Translations under genes and position numbers: made by a program | NCBI GenBank assembly: GCA_039619475.1 | Contig: CM077116.1 | Span: 198,175,117 to 198,239,116, forward strand | Source of the DNA: Icerya purchasi | Taxonomy: Eukaryota > Arthropoda > Insecta > Hemiptera > Monophlebidae | Direction of reading: 5' to 3' | Length of the DNA stretch: 64,000 nucleotides | The notes under the pieces: model-generated | The model's database searches: none | Seen by the model: the letters and a program-made list of their open reading frames with translations, nothing else | Told to the model about the DNA's origin: nothing | Shown here: positions 47,201 to 58,424 of the stretch, piece by piece | Position numbering within the stretch: the stretch's first letter is position 1 | How the letters are laid out: each line of letters begins with the position of its first letter

Positions 47201-47923
47201 AAGATTGAATTTTGGCGGGTGGCGGATGAGGGGTTACATTGGTGTTGGGAGCAAAAGTTATAAGGATAAGAAAATGGTCGCTAGAAAAAGTGTCTGGAAG
47301 AACAGTGGATTCAACTTTAGGATAGAATGAGGGAGATATAAGAGCAAGATCAATAGTCGAGAATGAACCGGAGGAAGCATCGAGGTGAGTGGGTGTAGGG
47401 GGTTTGAGCAGCAGGAGCGAGCTATTTAATATGAATTTGGAGAGGACGTTTCCTCTTGAATTATGGGTATTGGATCCCCAATGGGGAGAATGGCTGTTAA
47501 AATCCCCAAAAAACATAGCAGGATTAAGTACGCTAGTGCAGAAAGTGCTAAGCTGGTGGGTGGATATGGACATATCGGGAGGTATATACATACTCACAAT
47601 CGAAATAAGTGATCGCGATAGGGACGGAAGGTATACGGATACGGATGCGTTGACTGAAAGACGCCTGGTGCTGTTAGGGGGCTGTGATGTATGGAATTGT
47701 GAACTAATATTGCAGTGCCTCCGCTGGCTTTGGTTGCAAGGGGATAGGGATTGTGGTATATATGATAGGATTTAATATAGGGGTGGTGGGATTTTTTGAG
47801 GAAAGTTTCCTGCAGGCATATAATAGCTGGGGAATATTGGGTGATCAGAAGTTCTAATTCGGCGAGACGGGGAAAGAAACCTCTGCAGTTCCACTGAATA
47901 ATTAAAGAATTACAACAATTCAT
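44294..47923 (-). pseudogene. ORF2 (EN-RT-RNase H) of the 44-50 kb LINE
   Basis: Endonuclease motifs: IIQWNCRGF, CLQETFL, FGDFNSHSPHWGS, SSDHFLI. RT: NSAPGADGIHSLML, ISVLAKTLEKVINRRLSWVL, FFDIENAYDRVW, and a catalytic FVDD box at about 45,945-45,970 in the frame before MNISLTT. Thumb: FLGIIFDSKLSWRPH, YGCSLYSTASPSLLK. RNase H: NIYFTDVAKS (the usual DGS reads DVAKS), LDAELYAIFLAL, IVSDSLAALES, WVPSHTGLRGNYLAD. Tail: CPFCSLPPSPTVKHLLLEC. Frameshifts or stops occur near 47,595, 47,160, 46,487, 46,088 and 45,763-45,950, plus an overlap shift at 45,111-45,196. No functional product is expected. Confidence 0.8.
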
Positions 47924-48077
47924 TCGGTGTCCACTAGTCTCTTATACATTGAAAAGGAAGAAGGAGAAGAAGAGGGAGAAAACTTAAATTAATATAACAG
48001 TGCTTAAACATAAACGAACGGTATACACAATGTAATTGACGCTTGACGTGTTTAGTGCTGCCGTGCGAATTACGGCC

Positions 48078-49615
48078 TTAGCTGTTGGACTGTTGCTGTT
48101 TTGTGACCTTATTGACGAGTTTTGTGAATCTTGTTTTTATTTGGGGATCTTTGATGTGTGGTTTGCAGAAGTTGATAATGGTAATCAGATGGTTAGGATC
48201 TGTGGCGAATTTGTTGAAAGTAGGCAGCGGGTTCTTGGAATTTAGTGCTGCTTCTATAAAGGATATGAATTGCTCATGGGTCAATAAGAAACGCGGAGAG
48301 GCACGTTCGTAAAGTTCTTTAAGCGGAAGGAGCGCTGTTCGGATAATACTAATTGGCTGCTGCTGGATGGCTTTATAATCCTTACTCACATCCACCGGCT
48401 GAGCTGCGTTATCTTTATTCAGAATGGATTCATCGGTACCACTGTTCGTAGGAGGATTTGCAAGAACGTGCTCGCTTTCCGTTGCCGCTGCGCCAGCTGA
48501 TGGGGGAAAATCTGGTTCGACACTTTTTGCTTTCTTGGGGGGAAAATCTGGTTCGATACTTTTCGCTTTCTTGAAAATCGGCGGAGTTGATGTTGGAGAT
48601 AGTGGTGCGTTGGAGTCTTGTGCTGCGGAGTGGGTAATAGAGACGCTTTGTGCAGGTCGCTTAGCAGCAGAAGGTGGCTCTATTGACGTCTCTGTTGTGT
48701 TTAGCCCTCGATGTATGATGTCCGTCACGATTTCTGATAAAGTAGGGTTCGGGGGATCTGGTGATTGGTGGGAAGAGGATGATGGAGCAGCTGGTGTGGG
48801 ATCGGAATTGGATGTGTTACATTGTGGACAAGTGTGGTTTGGAAGCTGTAGGAAAATACGATATTCTCTGTCCTTAAACGAAATAACGAAACTTTCTGGG
48901 AGGTCCGTGCACACAGTATCCTGTACGTATAGCTGTCTTCTCCAACTGATGACGTGCGAAAATTCTTCGTCTGCGGGACTCGCTCGGAGCAAGGATATTG
49001 CTGAGACGATTTTCAGTCGGAGGCTGTTTGTTAAATACGTCCGAATGATTTCGTTCGGGATTGTCGGGGAGACATTCGAAAGTGGCCGTTTTTGCGAAGG
49101 ACTTTTGAGTCTTATTGCCTTGATCTGTCGGTTGTTCAGCAAGATGGTTCCGTCAGTTTGCATGAAATTGTCCCTTACACTCTCGGAAGATAGAAATATC
49201 ATGATGCGGTTTAAACTGATTTTCGATGCGGCGATGATATTCCGCGCGCCACCGACTTTTTGCTTTAGCGCCTGTAGGTAGTCTTTTAATTCGGTTTGCG
49301 GCAAAACGGGAAATATTATTCCCTGTTCATCGGTGGGATGCTGAAAGTTTGAAATGGGAGAGATCGGTGATTTTAGTTTCTGCGCGAAAGGGGATTATTA
49401 CGAAGGGTTGGCGTGTTATCAGATTGATTTCGAATATTGTTAGCGGACGCGATGTTATTCAGCGACGTGTTAGTGTTAGTAAGATTATTAACGGTCTTAC
49501 TTATCGGAAGCGATAAATCAGTCCTGGCGGGCGTGCTGATGCTGCAGGTGTTGTTGTTGGTAGCGGAGACAGAAATGTTGGCCGCAGCCGCTGGTTGCGG
49601 CGTAGAGGGGATCAT
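48078..49615 (-). pseudogene. ORF1 (gag-like) of the 44-50 kb LINE
   Basis: The frame starting at ATG 49,615 (MIPSTPQPAAAANIS, with an Asn/Thr-rich N-terminus) stops at 49,373. A second frame, 49,304-48,078 (408 codons), continues the protein, so one frameshift near 49,310-49,373 explains the break. The second part has LSSESVRDNFMQTDG, then ESFVISFKDREYRIFLQ before a single short Cys motif CPQCNTSN, a Ser/Pro-rich hinge, and a basic, Gln/Ser-rich end. A 12-residue segment (KKAKSIEPDFPP) is tandemly repeated with one change. The role is inferred as RNA-binding coat protein of the LINE RNP. Confidence 0.7.
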
Positions 49616-49700
49616 GGCTGATCACGCCTCGTACTTCGATTAATTCGGTGACGAATCGATAAACCGTTAACTGATAAGCCGAGAAATAAACGCGAAAACA

Positions 49701-50650
49701 GAACTATTTATTTAATCAACTTTGATTGATCAATATGAAAATAATTATTCCATTCCCTCTGTGCTTTCTCTCTGTCTTCTACAATATTAGATAGTATTGA
49801 TAGTTTATTGTAATATCATTTAACAATCTTGTATAAATTATACTTTTTTTATATTCTAAATGTTCTTTTTGTAATTGACAACCAGCTTCTATTCAGAAAA
49901 TCCTATTTAACAAATTAAGAGATATGCACACAAGTTTATGCTTCGCAAAAATATGGCTGAGTCGCTTATTATAAAACTATAGATATAGTTTAGTTTTTTA
50001 TATTTCAAGCACTTTATTTTAGTAAGTATTCATTTTCGGTGAATTAGAGGGCAGCTTCTGTGATTTGTTATAACGTTAATTTTGGTTTTGTTCAATTTAA
50101 TTTAATTTGTAAAACGTTACTATTAATTCTAAGTTTTCTAATAACTTTTTTATTACTAAAGGTGTATTAATTATCTGAATAACATATTTTACAAATATGA
50201 TCTTGTCTAATATTTATTTTCACTTATTTGAAATTCACAGGTTGTAAATGACACCAGAACTGATACGTTTTGCAATGCTATCACGAAAGAATCAACTCAA
50301 TCGAATTTATTTTGGCATACATATTTAAATAAAATTTCATTTGCCGTATTTTGTGGTGCTTGGTTTAGATATCTTTACACTATTTAAAAATACCAATAAA
50401 GTTATTGCATGCAATTGATCTGTGCTTTCAAATAATTATTTTACATTTAATTAACATTATACATGACAGTAAGTCTATAAAGTATAATTTTATTTTTTTA
50501 AATTTACAAGCGACGTATATAACTTCTCTGAAAGTTGTCTGAATTAATCTTACACAAAACAGAGATCAAAATTTCATCTAAACTTGTTATATTTATTATT
50601 TATACTTACCATTTATTATTTACATTTTTAAAACTTTCAAAAAGTCTTTC
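49701..50650. other. About 0.95 kb AT-rich stretch, nothing recognised
   Basis: No coding region or repeat end could be supported. GAAATTCACAGGTTGTAAAT at about 50,230 faintly resembles the array module, but surrounding array landmarks are absent. Confidence 0.45.
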
Positions 50651-50679
50651 TTATTTTATTAACTTTAGTAAGACTTGGA

Positions 50680-50999
50680 GCCATGTACAATATCTAGACT
50701 GTTACGGCCCAGGAGTCTCCAATTATAGATTTGATTTTCAGCCACTGTCTCCTGTTAACTGAAATACTGTGTTTTGTCCCCTTTCTGAGTTCAAGAGGAA
50801 CAAATATGAACTTAATTTGGGAATACTAAAATGTAGAACAGTTTATGAAGATGTGTTCAGTGTACAGCGGCTCTTATGCGTAATAGAGAAGGAAAATAGT
50901 TTAAGGGAGGCTGCCCTCGAAGAAATAGTTATGAGACAGCCGCATATGCCCAAAGCGCATGTGATTGAACACGCTATAATATACTCCAAGTGTCCATAG
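50680..50999 (+). other. Unrecognised open stretch split by one stop
   Basis: From about 50,670 a frame reads KTWSHVQYLDCYGPGVSNY to TGA at 50,760; the next frame, 50,769-50,999, continues (FKRNKYELNLGIL, RTVYEDVFSVQRLL, HVIEHAIIYSKCP, stop). Composition is less AT-biased than the flanks. A pyrimidine-rich run ending TTAACTTTAG sits just before it and could be a splice acceptor. It is not recognisably LINE sequence, although decayed Jockey-like sequence begins 50 bp further on. It could be a host exon, a retrocopy piece or an unknown element fragment. Confidence 0.3.
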
Positions 51000-51044
51000 A
51001 AAGGGTACTATGACTCTACAAATTTCCTAATTGTTTGAAGGTGG

Positions 51045-52450
51045 ATGATTCATAGCTGCACTGTTTACGTAATGTTGTTGAATCCAAAGAAAGACCCTGG
51101 ATATGATCTGATAACGGTTGAGATACTAAAAGAACTGCAACACAACGGTCTTCTCATGCTAATCTATACATTTAACACAATAGTAAGATTATCGTATTAT
51201 CCAGCGCAACTAAAATTTTCACAAACAGTAATGTCACCGAAGCCTGGTAAGGCGCCAATTGACAAAATTTCATACAGGCGATTTTGTTACTTTCAGTCGT
51301 ATTGAAGGAATTCGAAATCTTGCTAATTAAAAGAATGCTTCCTCTGGTTGATGAACAGAAAATTATTCCATCTCATCAATTTGGATTCAGTGCAAAACAC
51401 TCTACAGTTCAGCGGGTACATCACACGGTGCAAAAAGTTGAATCTGACTTGGACGAGAATAGGTTCTGTAATGCGGTTTGCTTTTATGCAGCTCAGGCGT
51501 TCGACAAGGTCTGGCATGATGATCTCTTATGGAAAATCAGAAAATATTTTCCATATCAGTACAGCAAGTTATTCTCTTCATATCTAAATGAAAGATTTTA
51601 TCAGGTCAAATATGGAAATGAAGTTTCTAATATATATTCAAACACCGCTGGTGTTTCCCAGGGTATCAATTGGGGCTATTGTTATACATAATTTATACAA
51701 CGGGTCTGTCTGTTGATGATAATGCTCTAGTGGCTATTTTTCCAGATGATACAGCTATTCTATGCTCGGACGTAAAACCAGCTGAAGCAAATATTGTTTT
51801 GCAGACAGCAGTTAGTAAAATAGCATCATGGTGTCAAAAGTGGTGTTCAAAAATAAATAAAAATAAATCATCTCATATATTATTTACTAACCGATATATA
51901 GAGCCACAAAATGTAATTGTTGGCAATAAGATAATTGCAATCAAAAAGGATGTCAAATACCTGGATATGTATTTAGACCGAAGACTGACTTAGCGTAAAC
52001 ATATTGAAAAAAAAATAAAATAAACTTAAACTAAAAACTAAAAAATTATACTGATCAGTTGCTTTCAGCAATAAAATACTATTATGCATCTAAATACTTA
52101 CACCAATATGGACATATGGTTGCGAGCTGTAGAGTTGTAGTGCAAGAAGTAATATTGAAATAATACAAAAATATCAAAACGTAACATTACGAACAATGAT
52201 CGGTGCCTCATGGTACATAAACAATAAAACGATACACACATGATCTAAATATGGATTATGAGAATGAAGTGATTAACAAATCTGCAGCAAAACATAAGGA
52301 AAGATTAGAAAATCATACAAACTGGATGACAGTTAGACTATTGAAAAAGGACTCCGACACCCACGTATGTAGATTAAAAGATGCTAGATTTAGCGGAATT
52401 TATTAACCACTAATGGGACTTCGTCACTGGATGAAAAGCCTGCATGTGAT
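51045..52450 (+). mobile_element. Decayed Jockey-like LINE, RT part only
   Basis: The Jockey order is readable across three frames: LLNPKKDPGYDLITVEILKE, then SPKPGKAP, then FEILLIKRMLPLV, HQFGFSAKHSTVQRVHH, AQAFDKVWHDDLL, AGVSQG, a catalytic box reading FPDD instead of FADD, then FTNRYIEPQ and YLDMYLDRRLT, ending in heavily stopped sequence near 52,450. There is no endonuclease, ORF1 or poly(A). It resembles, but is far more decayed than, the intact Jockey element at 59-64 kb. Confidence 0.75.
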
Positions 52451-52549
52451 TTAATTGTATTTATATCATTTATTGATAGCTGGTAAGCTAGAAATAGATA
52501 AGAATAAAAAAAATTAAAAAAATGTCACGTTGTGTTATATTACGTATGA

Positions 52550-53014
52550 GTATGTAGTAAACATGATATTAATCAAAAATCATCTTTTGACGTGTTCTTA
52601 AAATTTAATGATAACAATCCATTAAAGTTACAACCGATTAGTTGTAATGAAATGCCACAAGCATTTATTAATCTTAAACCTAAATGGACTATTACAAAGG
52701 AAAATATTAATAGGAACAATCTCTGGTTATCGCACGATATCGTATACTTCAGTCAACATCATAGCAGGAATAATACACCTATAGACTTAAAGTTAGAAAC
52801 TGTAAACCAAATCAAAACATTAAAACAAGAAGAAAAAATTTTAGACAAAAAAACGTTTCGAAAACAGATCAATAAAATTAATTCAAGTAGTATACGACTT
52901 TGGCAACACTCAGGTGTGATAAATCAAAAACTGGAAAAGTAACACGGGAAATAGTTCCAAACTTAGAAGAAAGACTACAAATGAAACATTTTTATACCGA
53001 TTATAACTTCACTC
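52550..53014 (+). pseudogene. R1-like LINE ORF2 C-terminal region, first part
   Basis: An open stretch with one frameshift near 52,925. It reads TPIDLKLETVNQIKTLKQ, then SIRLWQHSG, then KTGKVTREIVPNLEERL and a YNFT end. It breaks at 53,014 at a target duplication, and the same reading resumes at 57,439 with TQFLTGHG. The W-Q...TG..TR-I-P...L-T-Q-F-L-T-G-H-G order matches the region after the RT thumb in R1-clade elements. Taken alone this part is hard to identify; the assignment rests on rejoining it to its downstream half. Confidence 0.65.
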
Positions 53015-53077
53015 TATCTTTCTCTATTTTCTAATCTCGCCTCTCATTATCTTCAAATTCAGCCGGTTCCATCTTCT
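53015..53077 (+). mobile_element. I-like LINE 3' fragment, left part before nested insertion
   Basis: Encodes the stretch before the C-terminus of the 37-43 kb family ORF2 (SLFSNLASHYLQIQPVPSS, compare SLFSIRHSHYRFIQPIPRS). It was inserted into the R1-like element with a 10 bp duplication AACTTCACTC (53,005-53,014 and 57,439-57,448) and is interrupted at 53,078 by the minus-strand LINE. The remainder is at 57,018-57,438. Confidence 0.75.
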
Positions 53078-56000
53078 ATTTTTTTTTTTTTTTTTCTTTT
53101 TGGGCTCGTCAACCAACGACCTTTACACAGAAACAACAGGTAAGGAAAGAAGTCGGTTATATTTTGATCCGATCAGAAATTTTAACTAAAAAGGAACAAA
53201 TAGCAGGAATAATTAGTGGGGAAGGAAATGACAGGATATAGGAAGCACAATAAGGGGTAGGAAGTCCAAGCTTAAGCAAATAAGAATATAAGGCAGAACG
53301 TTCCACACGGAGAGGGATGAACACTGCAAGAACACATGATCGGTGTCGCAAATAATTGCATCATCCGGATGGAGAGGACAGTGTGGAGAAGAAATCAAGG
53401 AGAAACGAAATCTGGAGGAAGCCAGCAAAGAATGGCCAAAGCGCATACGAACAATGGAAACAACATCAGAACGACGAAGAGAGGGATGCAAAAGAAACCA
53501 TGAATATGAAGGAAGAGTAGGCTGGACTGACAGGTAAAAGGAACAACTGTTGGAAAAAGAAGAAACATACGTATCCGATCAAAATCGGAAATGAAAGCTT
53601 TTACAAACTGATAGCAGGTTAACGGATGGAATTTTTTTAAAAAAAAGACGAGAGGAAGCAGCAGCAGCCCGAGCCAAGGAATCAGCCGCTTCATTGCCAA
53701 ATATGCCCGAGTGGCCAGGTACCCACAGCAGATCAATATTGACTGAATGGAGATAGGAAAGATTGTGAATGAGTGAACGTATACGGAGGATAACAAAGTC
53801 ACACGAATGATCAGGAAGGGGTGATGATATGGCCTGAAGGGCGCTCAAAGAGTCAGAAATAATTAAAAATTAGAGGAAAATTGATTCGAGGAAATGAAAA
53901 TAATAGAGCGAAGGATAGCCAACAACTCGGCTGTGAATATAAAACAGAAATAAGGAAGTCGAAAAGATTCTGAGAGGTTAAAATCAGGAAGGATGAAAGA
54001 AGCACCAACACCACCAGGCCCCCTCGAACCATCCGTGTAAATGGTAACATGAGAGGGAAATAGGGAATTGATAGTGCTGTAAAATACCTGTTTAATTACG
54101 GCTTGGGGGAGATTTTTTGCAAATGAGGGGAGGATAAATACCTTAGGAGGATGACAGATGTCAGCGAAGTCGAAGGAAAAATAAGGGAGATTATTGAACG
54201 AGATAATATACCGCCCAAATGAACCGAGACGATGTGAAATAAAAGCCAGAATAGGGGTTTTGCTAGGAGTAAAGCGCCAGCTATTATAAATCGAAAGATA
54301 AGACTGAACAAGGGTAGAGGATGCGAGAGGAAGACGTTTAACAAGGAAACGATAGCCTAAATAAGATCTACGAATGGATAGGGGTGACGAATTGGATTCA
54401 GCAAGAATAGCAGGGGTTGGAGAGGATTTAAGAGCCCCAAGACAGAGACGAAAGCAAGAATTCTGAATTACATCTAGTTTGGAAAGACGTGTCTTGGATG
54501 CACTACCATAAATAAAAGAACAATAATCAAATTTGGAACGGATAATAGATTTGTAAAGATAAATGAAAATATAGGGATCGCCACCCCATTTAGTTGGCGA
54601 CAGGGCTTTCAGGAGGTTTAACCTTTTAATAGTGGAAGCAGAAAGATATTTGATGTGTTCAGAGAAGGACAAACGACTATCAAGAAAGACACCGAGATAA
54701 CAAAAGCAATTAACACGGGAAAGAGATACATTGTTTAAGGATAGGTTGACCAAAGCAGGGTTATAGGGACGGAGGGTAAAAATAGTATAAGAAGACTTAG
54801 AGGGAGAAATTGAAAGATTAATTAAGGAGAGAGAATGTTCCAGCACAATGAGTGACGAATTGAATGCTTCATAGACTTCTTAAACATCCTCAGACGAGGA
54901 AAACAGGAGAATGTCGTCTGCAAAGAATAAAGAATAGGGATTTAAACGAAGAGAAGCTATACTGATAGTATAGATGTTAAAAAGAGTAGAACTGAGGGAG
55001 GAACCCTGAGGAAGACCTCGGAAAACCTTTCTTGGAGCATTAAGAGATGGAGAGGAGAAGTGGATAGAACGATTTGACATGAGATTGATAATAAGGGAAG
55101 AGAATTTAATTGGGATATTAATTGCCGTCATTTTATCTCTTAGAGTGGGAAAATGAACATTATCAAAAGCAGAGGAAACATCAATAAAGGAAGCTAGGGT
55201 GAAATGTTTTTGGATAAAAGACTTGTATATGTGAGAAACGAAAAGACTAACATAATCAGAAGGGCCAATACCAGGCCGAAAGCCGAACATATTAATAGGG
55301 AATATATTATTATGCTCTAGCCACCAAACAAGGCGCTTGTTGAGCATACCCTCAAATAGTTTTCTAATACAGGATGCCAGGGAAATAGGACGTAGGAAAG
55401 AATTTTTCTTAGGAATGGGAATGACGATAAAAGAATTCCAGGAGGAAGGAGTTATACCCTTTGAAAGGAAGGAATTGAAAAGACTAAGAAGAAAACTGAA
55501 GGATTGTTCAGAAAGGTTTTTAAAGGCGAGATAGGATATACCGTCAAGTCCTAGAGTAGGGCTGGACGATTTGGAGAGAACAGACTTTAATTCATTAAAA
55601 TTGAAAGCCGAAGTAAGGAAGTGAGGAGGAGAATTTTGCGGAAAAGAAGAGTATAATTCATCAAAAGAAGGAACATAAGCTGGAGCGACGGAATCAATAA
55701 AAGGAAAAAGGCTATCGTCGGGGATACTGAAGGTGGAAGGGCGAGAAGAGGATGGGAATTTGAAAGCTCTGGCCATTTTCCAAATCTGCGAAAGAGGAGT
55801 AGTTTTAGAGAACTTAGCACAGAAATTTTTCCAAGAGGACTTCTTTGTAGATTTCAATATAAACCTAGCTCTCGCATTTGCCCGTTTGTGAGCGAGAAAA
55901 TTTTCAGTCGTAGGGTTAGAACGGAAGGTTCTAAGGGTTTCGCGACTGATATTAAAGGCAGTGTCACATTCCTTGTTCCACCAAAGTGAAGAAGCCTTAC

Positions 56001-57011
56001 TGCGGTGTACAGAAGATGACGTATGGCGGGGCGGAGAAGATAAAGAAAGAGCAGAAGTTAAGGAATATAAAAAGGAATTATAGAGAGATACCGGATCGAG
56101 CTTCTCTTGAAGGAGAGGAAAAAACGAGTTAACCAGGGAGCGGAATAAAGGCCAACTAGTTTTGGAAATATTCGATCCAGGAGACTTGGTATAATTGGAA
56201 TCAGATGGATGAAGAAAACTGACAGGAGTTATTAGGATACGAACATGTTCACTGCCGTAAGAGAATATAAGGGTCTTCCAATTATAACTAAGACCAATAG
56301 ACGAAGAAGAAAAGGTTAGGTCGATGGAACTAGAAATGGAAGCATTCCTGTAGTATGTGGGGGAGAGATCGTCGAGGAGAACTAGATTATCAGAGAGGAT
56401 GGCATTCTAAAGGATGGAACCGTTGAGATTGTAGGATGCACAGCCCCATAAAGGAGAATGCGCATTCCAGTCACCACCGATGATAAAAGGATGCGGAATA
56501 GAATTAAAAAAACGATGAGAAGGGGCAAAGGCGAAGATCGAACCTAGGAGGAACATAGATAGAAACAATGCTAATAGGACGTACAGAAGGAGGCTGAATG
56601 GAGATGTGAACAATGTTAGGTAAATTGGGACAAGAAGGAAGATTAAGAGAGATATCATAAGAGCAGAATGGAATGTCATTTCTAATCAGGATTGCAGAAC
56701 CACCATAACCGTCATCGCGATCACATCTAACTACCCTGAAACCTCTAATATTGAAATTTATGTCCGACCGAAGCCACGTTTCGGAAAGGAGAGCAACATT
56801 GACATTATGTAGATCCAATAACCCCTCTAATGAGTTTTTATTGCCTCTTAGACTGCGGCAATTCCACTGTAGAATATTTAGCGCAGCCATCATAATAAAA
56901 CAGTAAAAGAATAAGGCATAAATGAAGTGGGGAAAAGCAGGGGAAAAGACCATAAGAGCAGACAATGAGATGCATTTGTATAGAAGGAACTAAAATGAGT
57001 GAGAAACGGAC
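53078..57011 (-). mobile_element. I-like LINE with RNase H, 5' truncated, minus strand
   Basis: Poly(A) is seen as T at 53,079-53,095; the 3' UTR contains CTGTTGTTTCTGTGTAAAGG, a subgroup shared with 36,604-37,634. It carries all of ORF2 but no ORF1. It is flanked by TCTTCT (53,072-53,077 and 57,012-57,017), a short target duplication. Removing it rejoins a + strand LINE frame as VPSS-QPWFQ. It is therefore younger than the fragment it interrupts. Confidence 0.8.
53157..56893 (-). pseudogene. ORF2 (EN-RT-RNase H) of the 53-57 kb LINE
   Basis: Start chosen at MMAALNILQWNCRSL (56,893), matching the ORF2 start at 39,709. Endonuclease: LSETWL, GGDWNAHSPLWGC. RT (55,857-54,880): LGLDGISYLAF, LRPISLASCIRKLFEG, MFGFRPGIG, FRGLPQGSSLSSTLFN, catalytic FADD. 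Thumb: WGGDPYIFIYLYKSI. RNase H: IYTDGSRGPGGVG, FTAELLAIL, SALQAISS, WVPGHSGIFGNEAAD. Tail: CDTDHVFLQCSSL. Disablements: frameshift near 56,550, TAG 56,407, TAA 54,880, and shifts near 53,860, 53,580 and 53,300. It is the best preserved ORF2 of its family here, with complete catalytic residues. Confidence 0.85.
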
Positions 57012-57017
57012 TCTTCT

Positions 57018-57438
57018 CAGCCGTGGTTTCAATCCTATTCTTATCAACGCTCCGCGATCATTTCCTTAATCAGACTGCGTATTAATCACTCCCTTCTACC
57101 CTTTTCACGTTTTCGTTTTTCCCTGTCCTTTTCTCCCGATTTTGCCCTTCATAATTCCATCTCTCCTCTCATATGTAATGCAAACTGCATCTTCTTTGAA
57201 TGCCCTGCCCTTGATTCCGAGCGCTCTGTTTTGTACTCCAAAATCTTGGCACTGGGTCTTCCTGCTCCGTATAATTCTTCCTTTGTCCTTTCTTTTCCAT
57301 CTCCAGATATAATCCTTGTACTCCAATCTTTCCTAAGCTCTATTTCTAATCGTCTCTTTATTTAACCCTTTACTCAATTTCTGTTATTGTTGGGTCAATG
57401 CCGCTGGCGCGCCAAAAAAAAAAAAAATTAAAAAAAAA
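57018..57438 (+). mobile_element. I-like LINE 3' fragment, right part with tail
   Basis: Continues 53,015-53,077 after the nested insertion: QPWFQSYSYQRSAIISLIRL, the Cys/His tail CNANCIFFECPAL, the end of ORF2 (SSISNRLFI), then the 3' UTR TTGTTGGGTCAATGCCGC, GGCGCGCC and an A-rich tail (57,413-57,438). The reading frame is open through this fragment. Total length without the nested element is about 0.5 kb, so it was strongly 5' truncated at insertion. Confidence 0.8.
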
Positions 57439-57789
57439 AACTTCACTCAATTTTTAACCGGACATGGAAATAATGGTGTCTATATGAAACGATTTAAAAT
57501 TGAATCAGACATCTGTATAGACTGTAAAGAGGAAACAGACGATTGCTTTCATTCGATTTTCGAGTGCAATATGTTTAAAAACGAAAGAGAAAAACGGAAA
57601 ATAATAAAAAAAAACAATAACCGAAATACATAAAAAAAACTTTTTTAATTTGATCAGCTTTGTCAACCATGTAATGAATAACTAAACAAAACACATCAAC
57701 AACAAATAATAACAGTAACAATCAGAAACTCTGGCTGAAAAACTGCAAGGTGCAGCGGAGTAAATAAATAAATAAATAAAAAAAAATGA
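57439..57789 (+). pseudogene. R1-like LINE ORF2 C-terminus and tail, second part
   Basis: Resumes the R1-like frame: TQFLTGHGNNGVYMKRF, then the zinc motif CIDCKEETDDCFHSIFEC (C..C...H...C), NEREKRK and decay. It ends at a (TAAA)n-type repeat at 57,761-57,790, a plausible 3' tail. R1-clade polymerases end with this LTGHG plus Cys/His domain, thought to bind nucleic acid. Most upstream ORF2 sequence is missing from the window. Confidence 0.7.
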
Positions 57790-58424
57790 ACTCCTGCACC
57801 TGAGGGTATTCCAGCAATTATTTTTAAATACTGCTCTGATGATTTATTACGATCGTTACAATATTGGTTTAATATCATTATATGAACTTTAGATTGTTCT
57901 GATAATTTAAAATTAGCGAAAATAACGTCAGTATCTAAGTACCGATGCAGTACCTTACCAGCTAACTACAGACCTATTGCTTTGTCAAATGTTCCAGCTA
58001 AGTTACTATAATCAATTTTGTATAAAAGGATATACTTATATGTTGAGAACAAATTAATTAACTCCCAACATACGTTTAGAAGATTACGATCTGTTACCAC
58101 CAATTTAGTGTCTTATTTGGATTTTTTAAGTTCTAAAATCAATGATAGAGGGCAGGTTGATTCTTTGTATATTTGATTTTTTTTAAGGCTTTTGATACAG
58201 TTGATCATCACATGTTATTAAGAAAATTAGAATTCTATGGCATTGACAGTGGATATATTGTGTTATTTAGGTATTATTTAACTCACTGTAATCTTTATGT
58301 TTTTTATAATGGTTATAATTTGTACCAATTTGTAACAAATTCGAGTGTTCTGCAGGGTTCTAACTTAGGTCCACTATTATTTCTAATATTTATAAATGAT
58401 ACATTAATTAAAACAGTACCGTCT
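57790..58424 (+). pseudogene. CR1/Jockey-like LINE RT, segment 1 of 3
   Basis: Degraded but ordered: PEGIPAIIFKYCSDDLL, YRPIALSNVPAKLL, NSQHTFRRLRSVTTNLV, FFKAFDTVDHHMLLRKLEFY (open from 58,173), VLQGSNLGPLLFLIFINDTL. The RT fingers and palm are recognisable. The stretch that should contain the catalytic [Y/F]-x-D-D box is absent; it should follow where the next element is inserted at about 58,425. Clade call: QGSNLGPLLFLIFINDL is typical of CR1/Jockey-type polymerases. Confidence 0.7.

Larger units (their letters stand above)
44213..49700 (-). mobile_element. Second I-like LINE family, near full length, minus strand
   Basis: Poly(A) is seen as T at 44,213-44,241, preceded on the minus strand by a short 3' UTR (GCCCCGGCAGCTGTACACGG). 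ORF2 occupies 47,923-44,294 and ORF1 49,615-48,078. The 5' end is uncertain, about 49,650-49,700. It differs from the 37-43 kb family in ORF1, endonuclease (IQWNCRGFFPRLAELELL; ICLQETF) and 3' UTR. It resembles the decayed copy at 23.7-25.6 kb. No target duplication was found. Confidence 0.8.

Noticed and set aside
50225..50245. GAAATTCACAGGTTGTAAAT as an eleventh array boundary module
   Set aside because: GTAAGT is absent and none of the neighbouring array landmarks follow.
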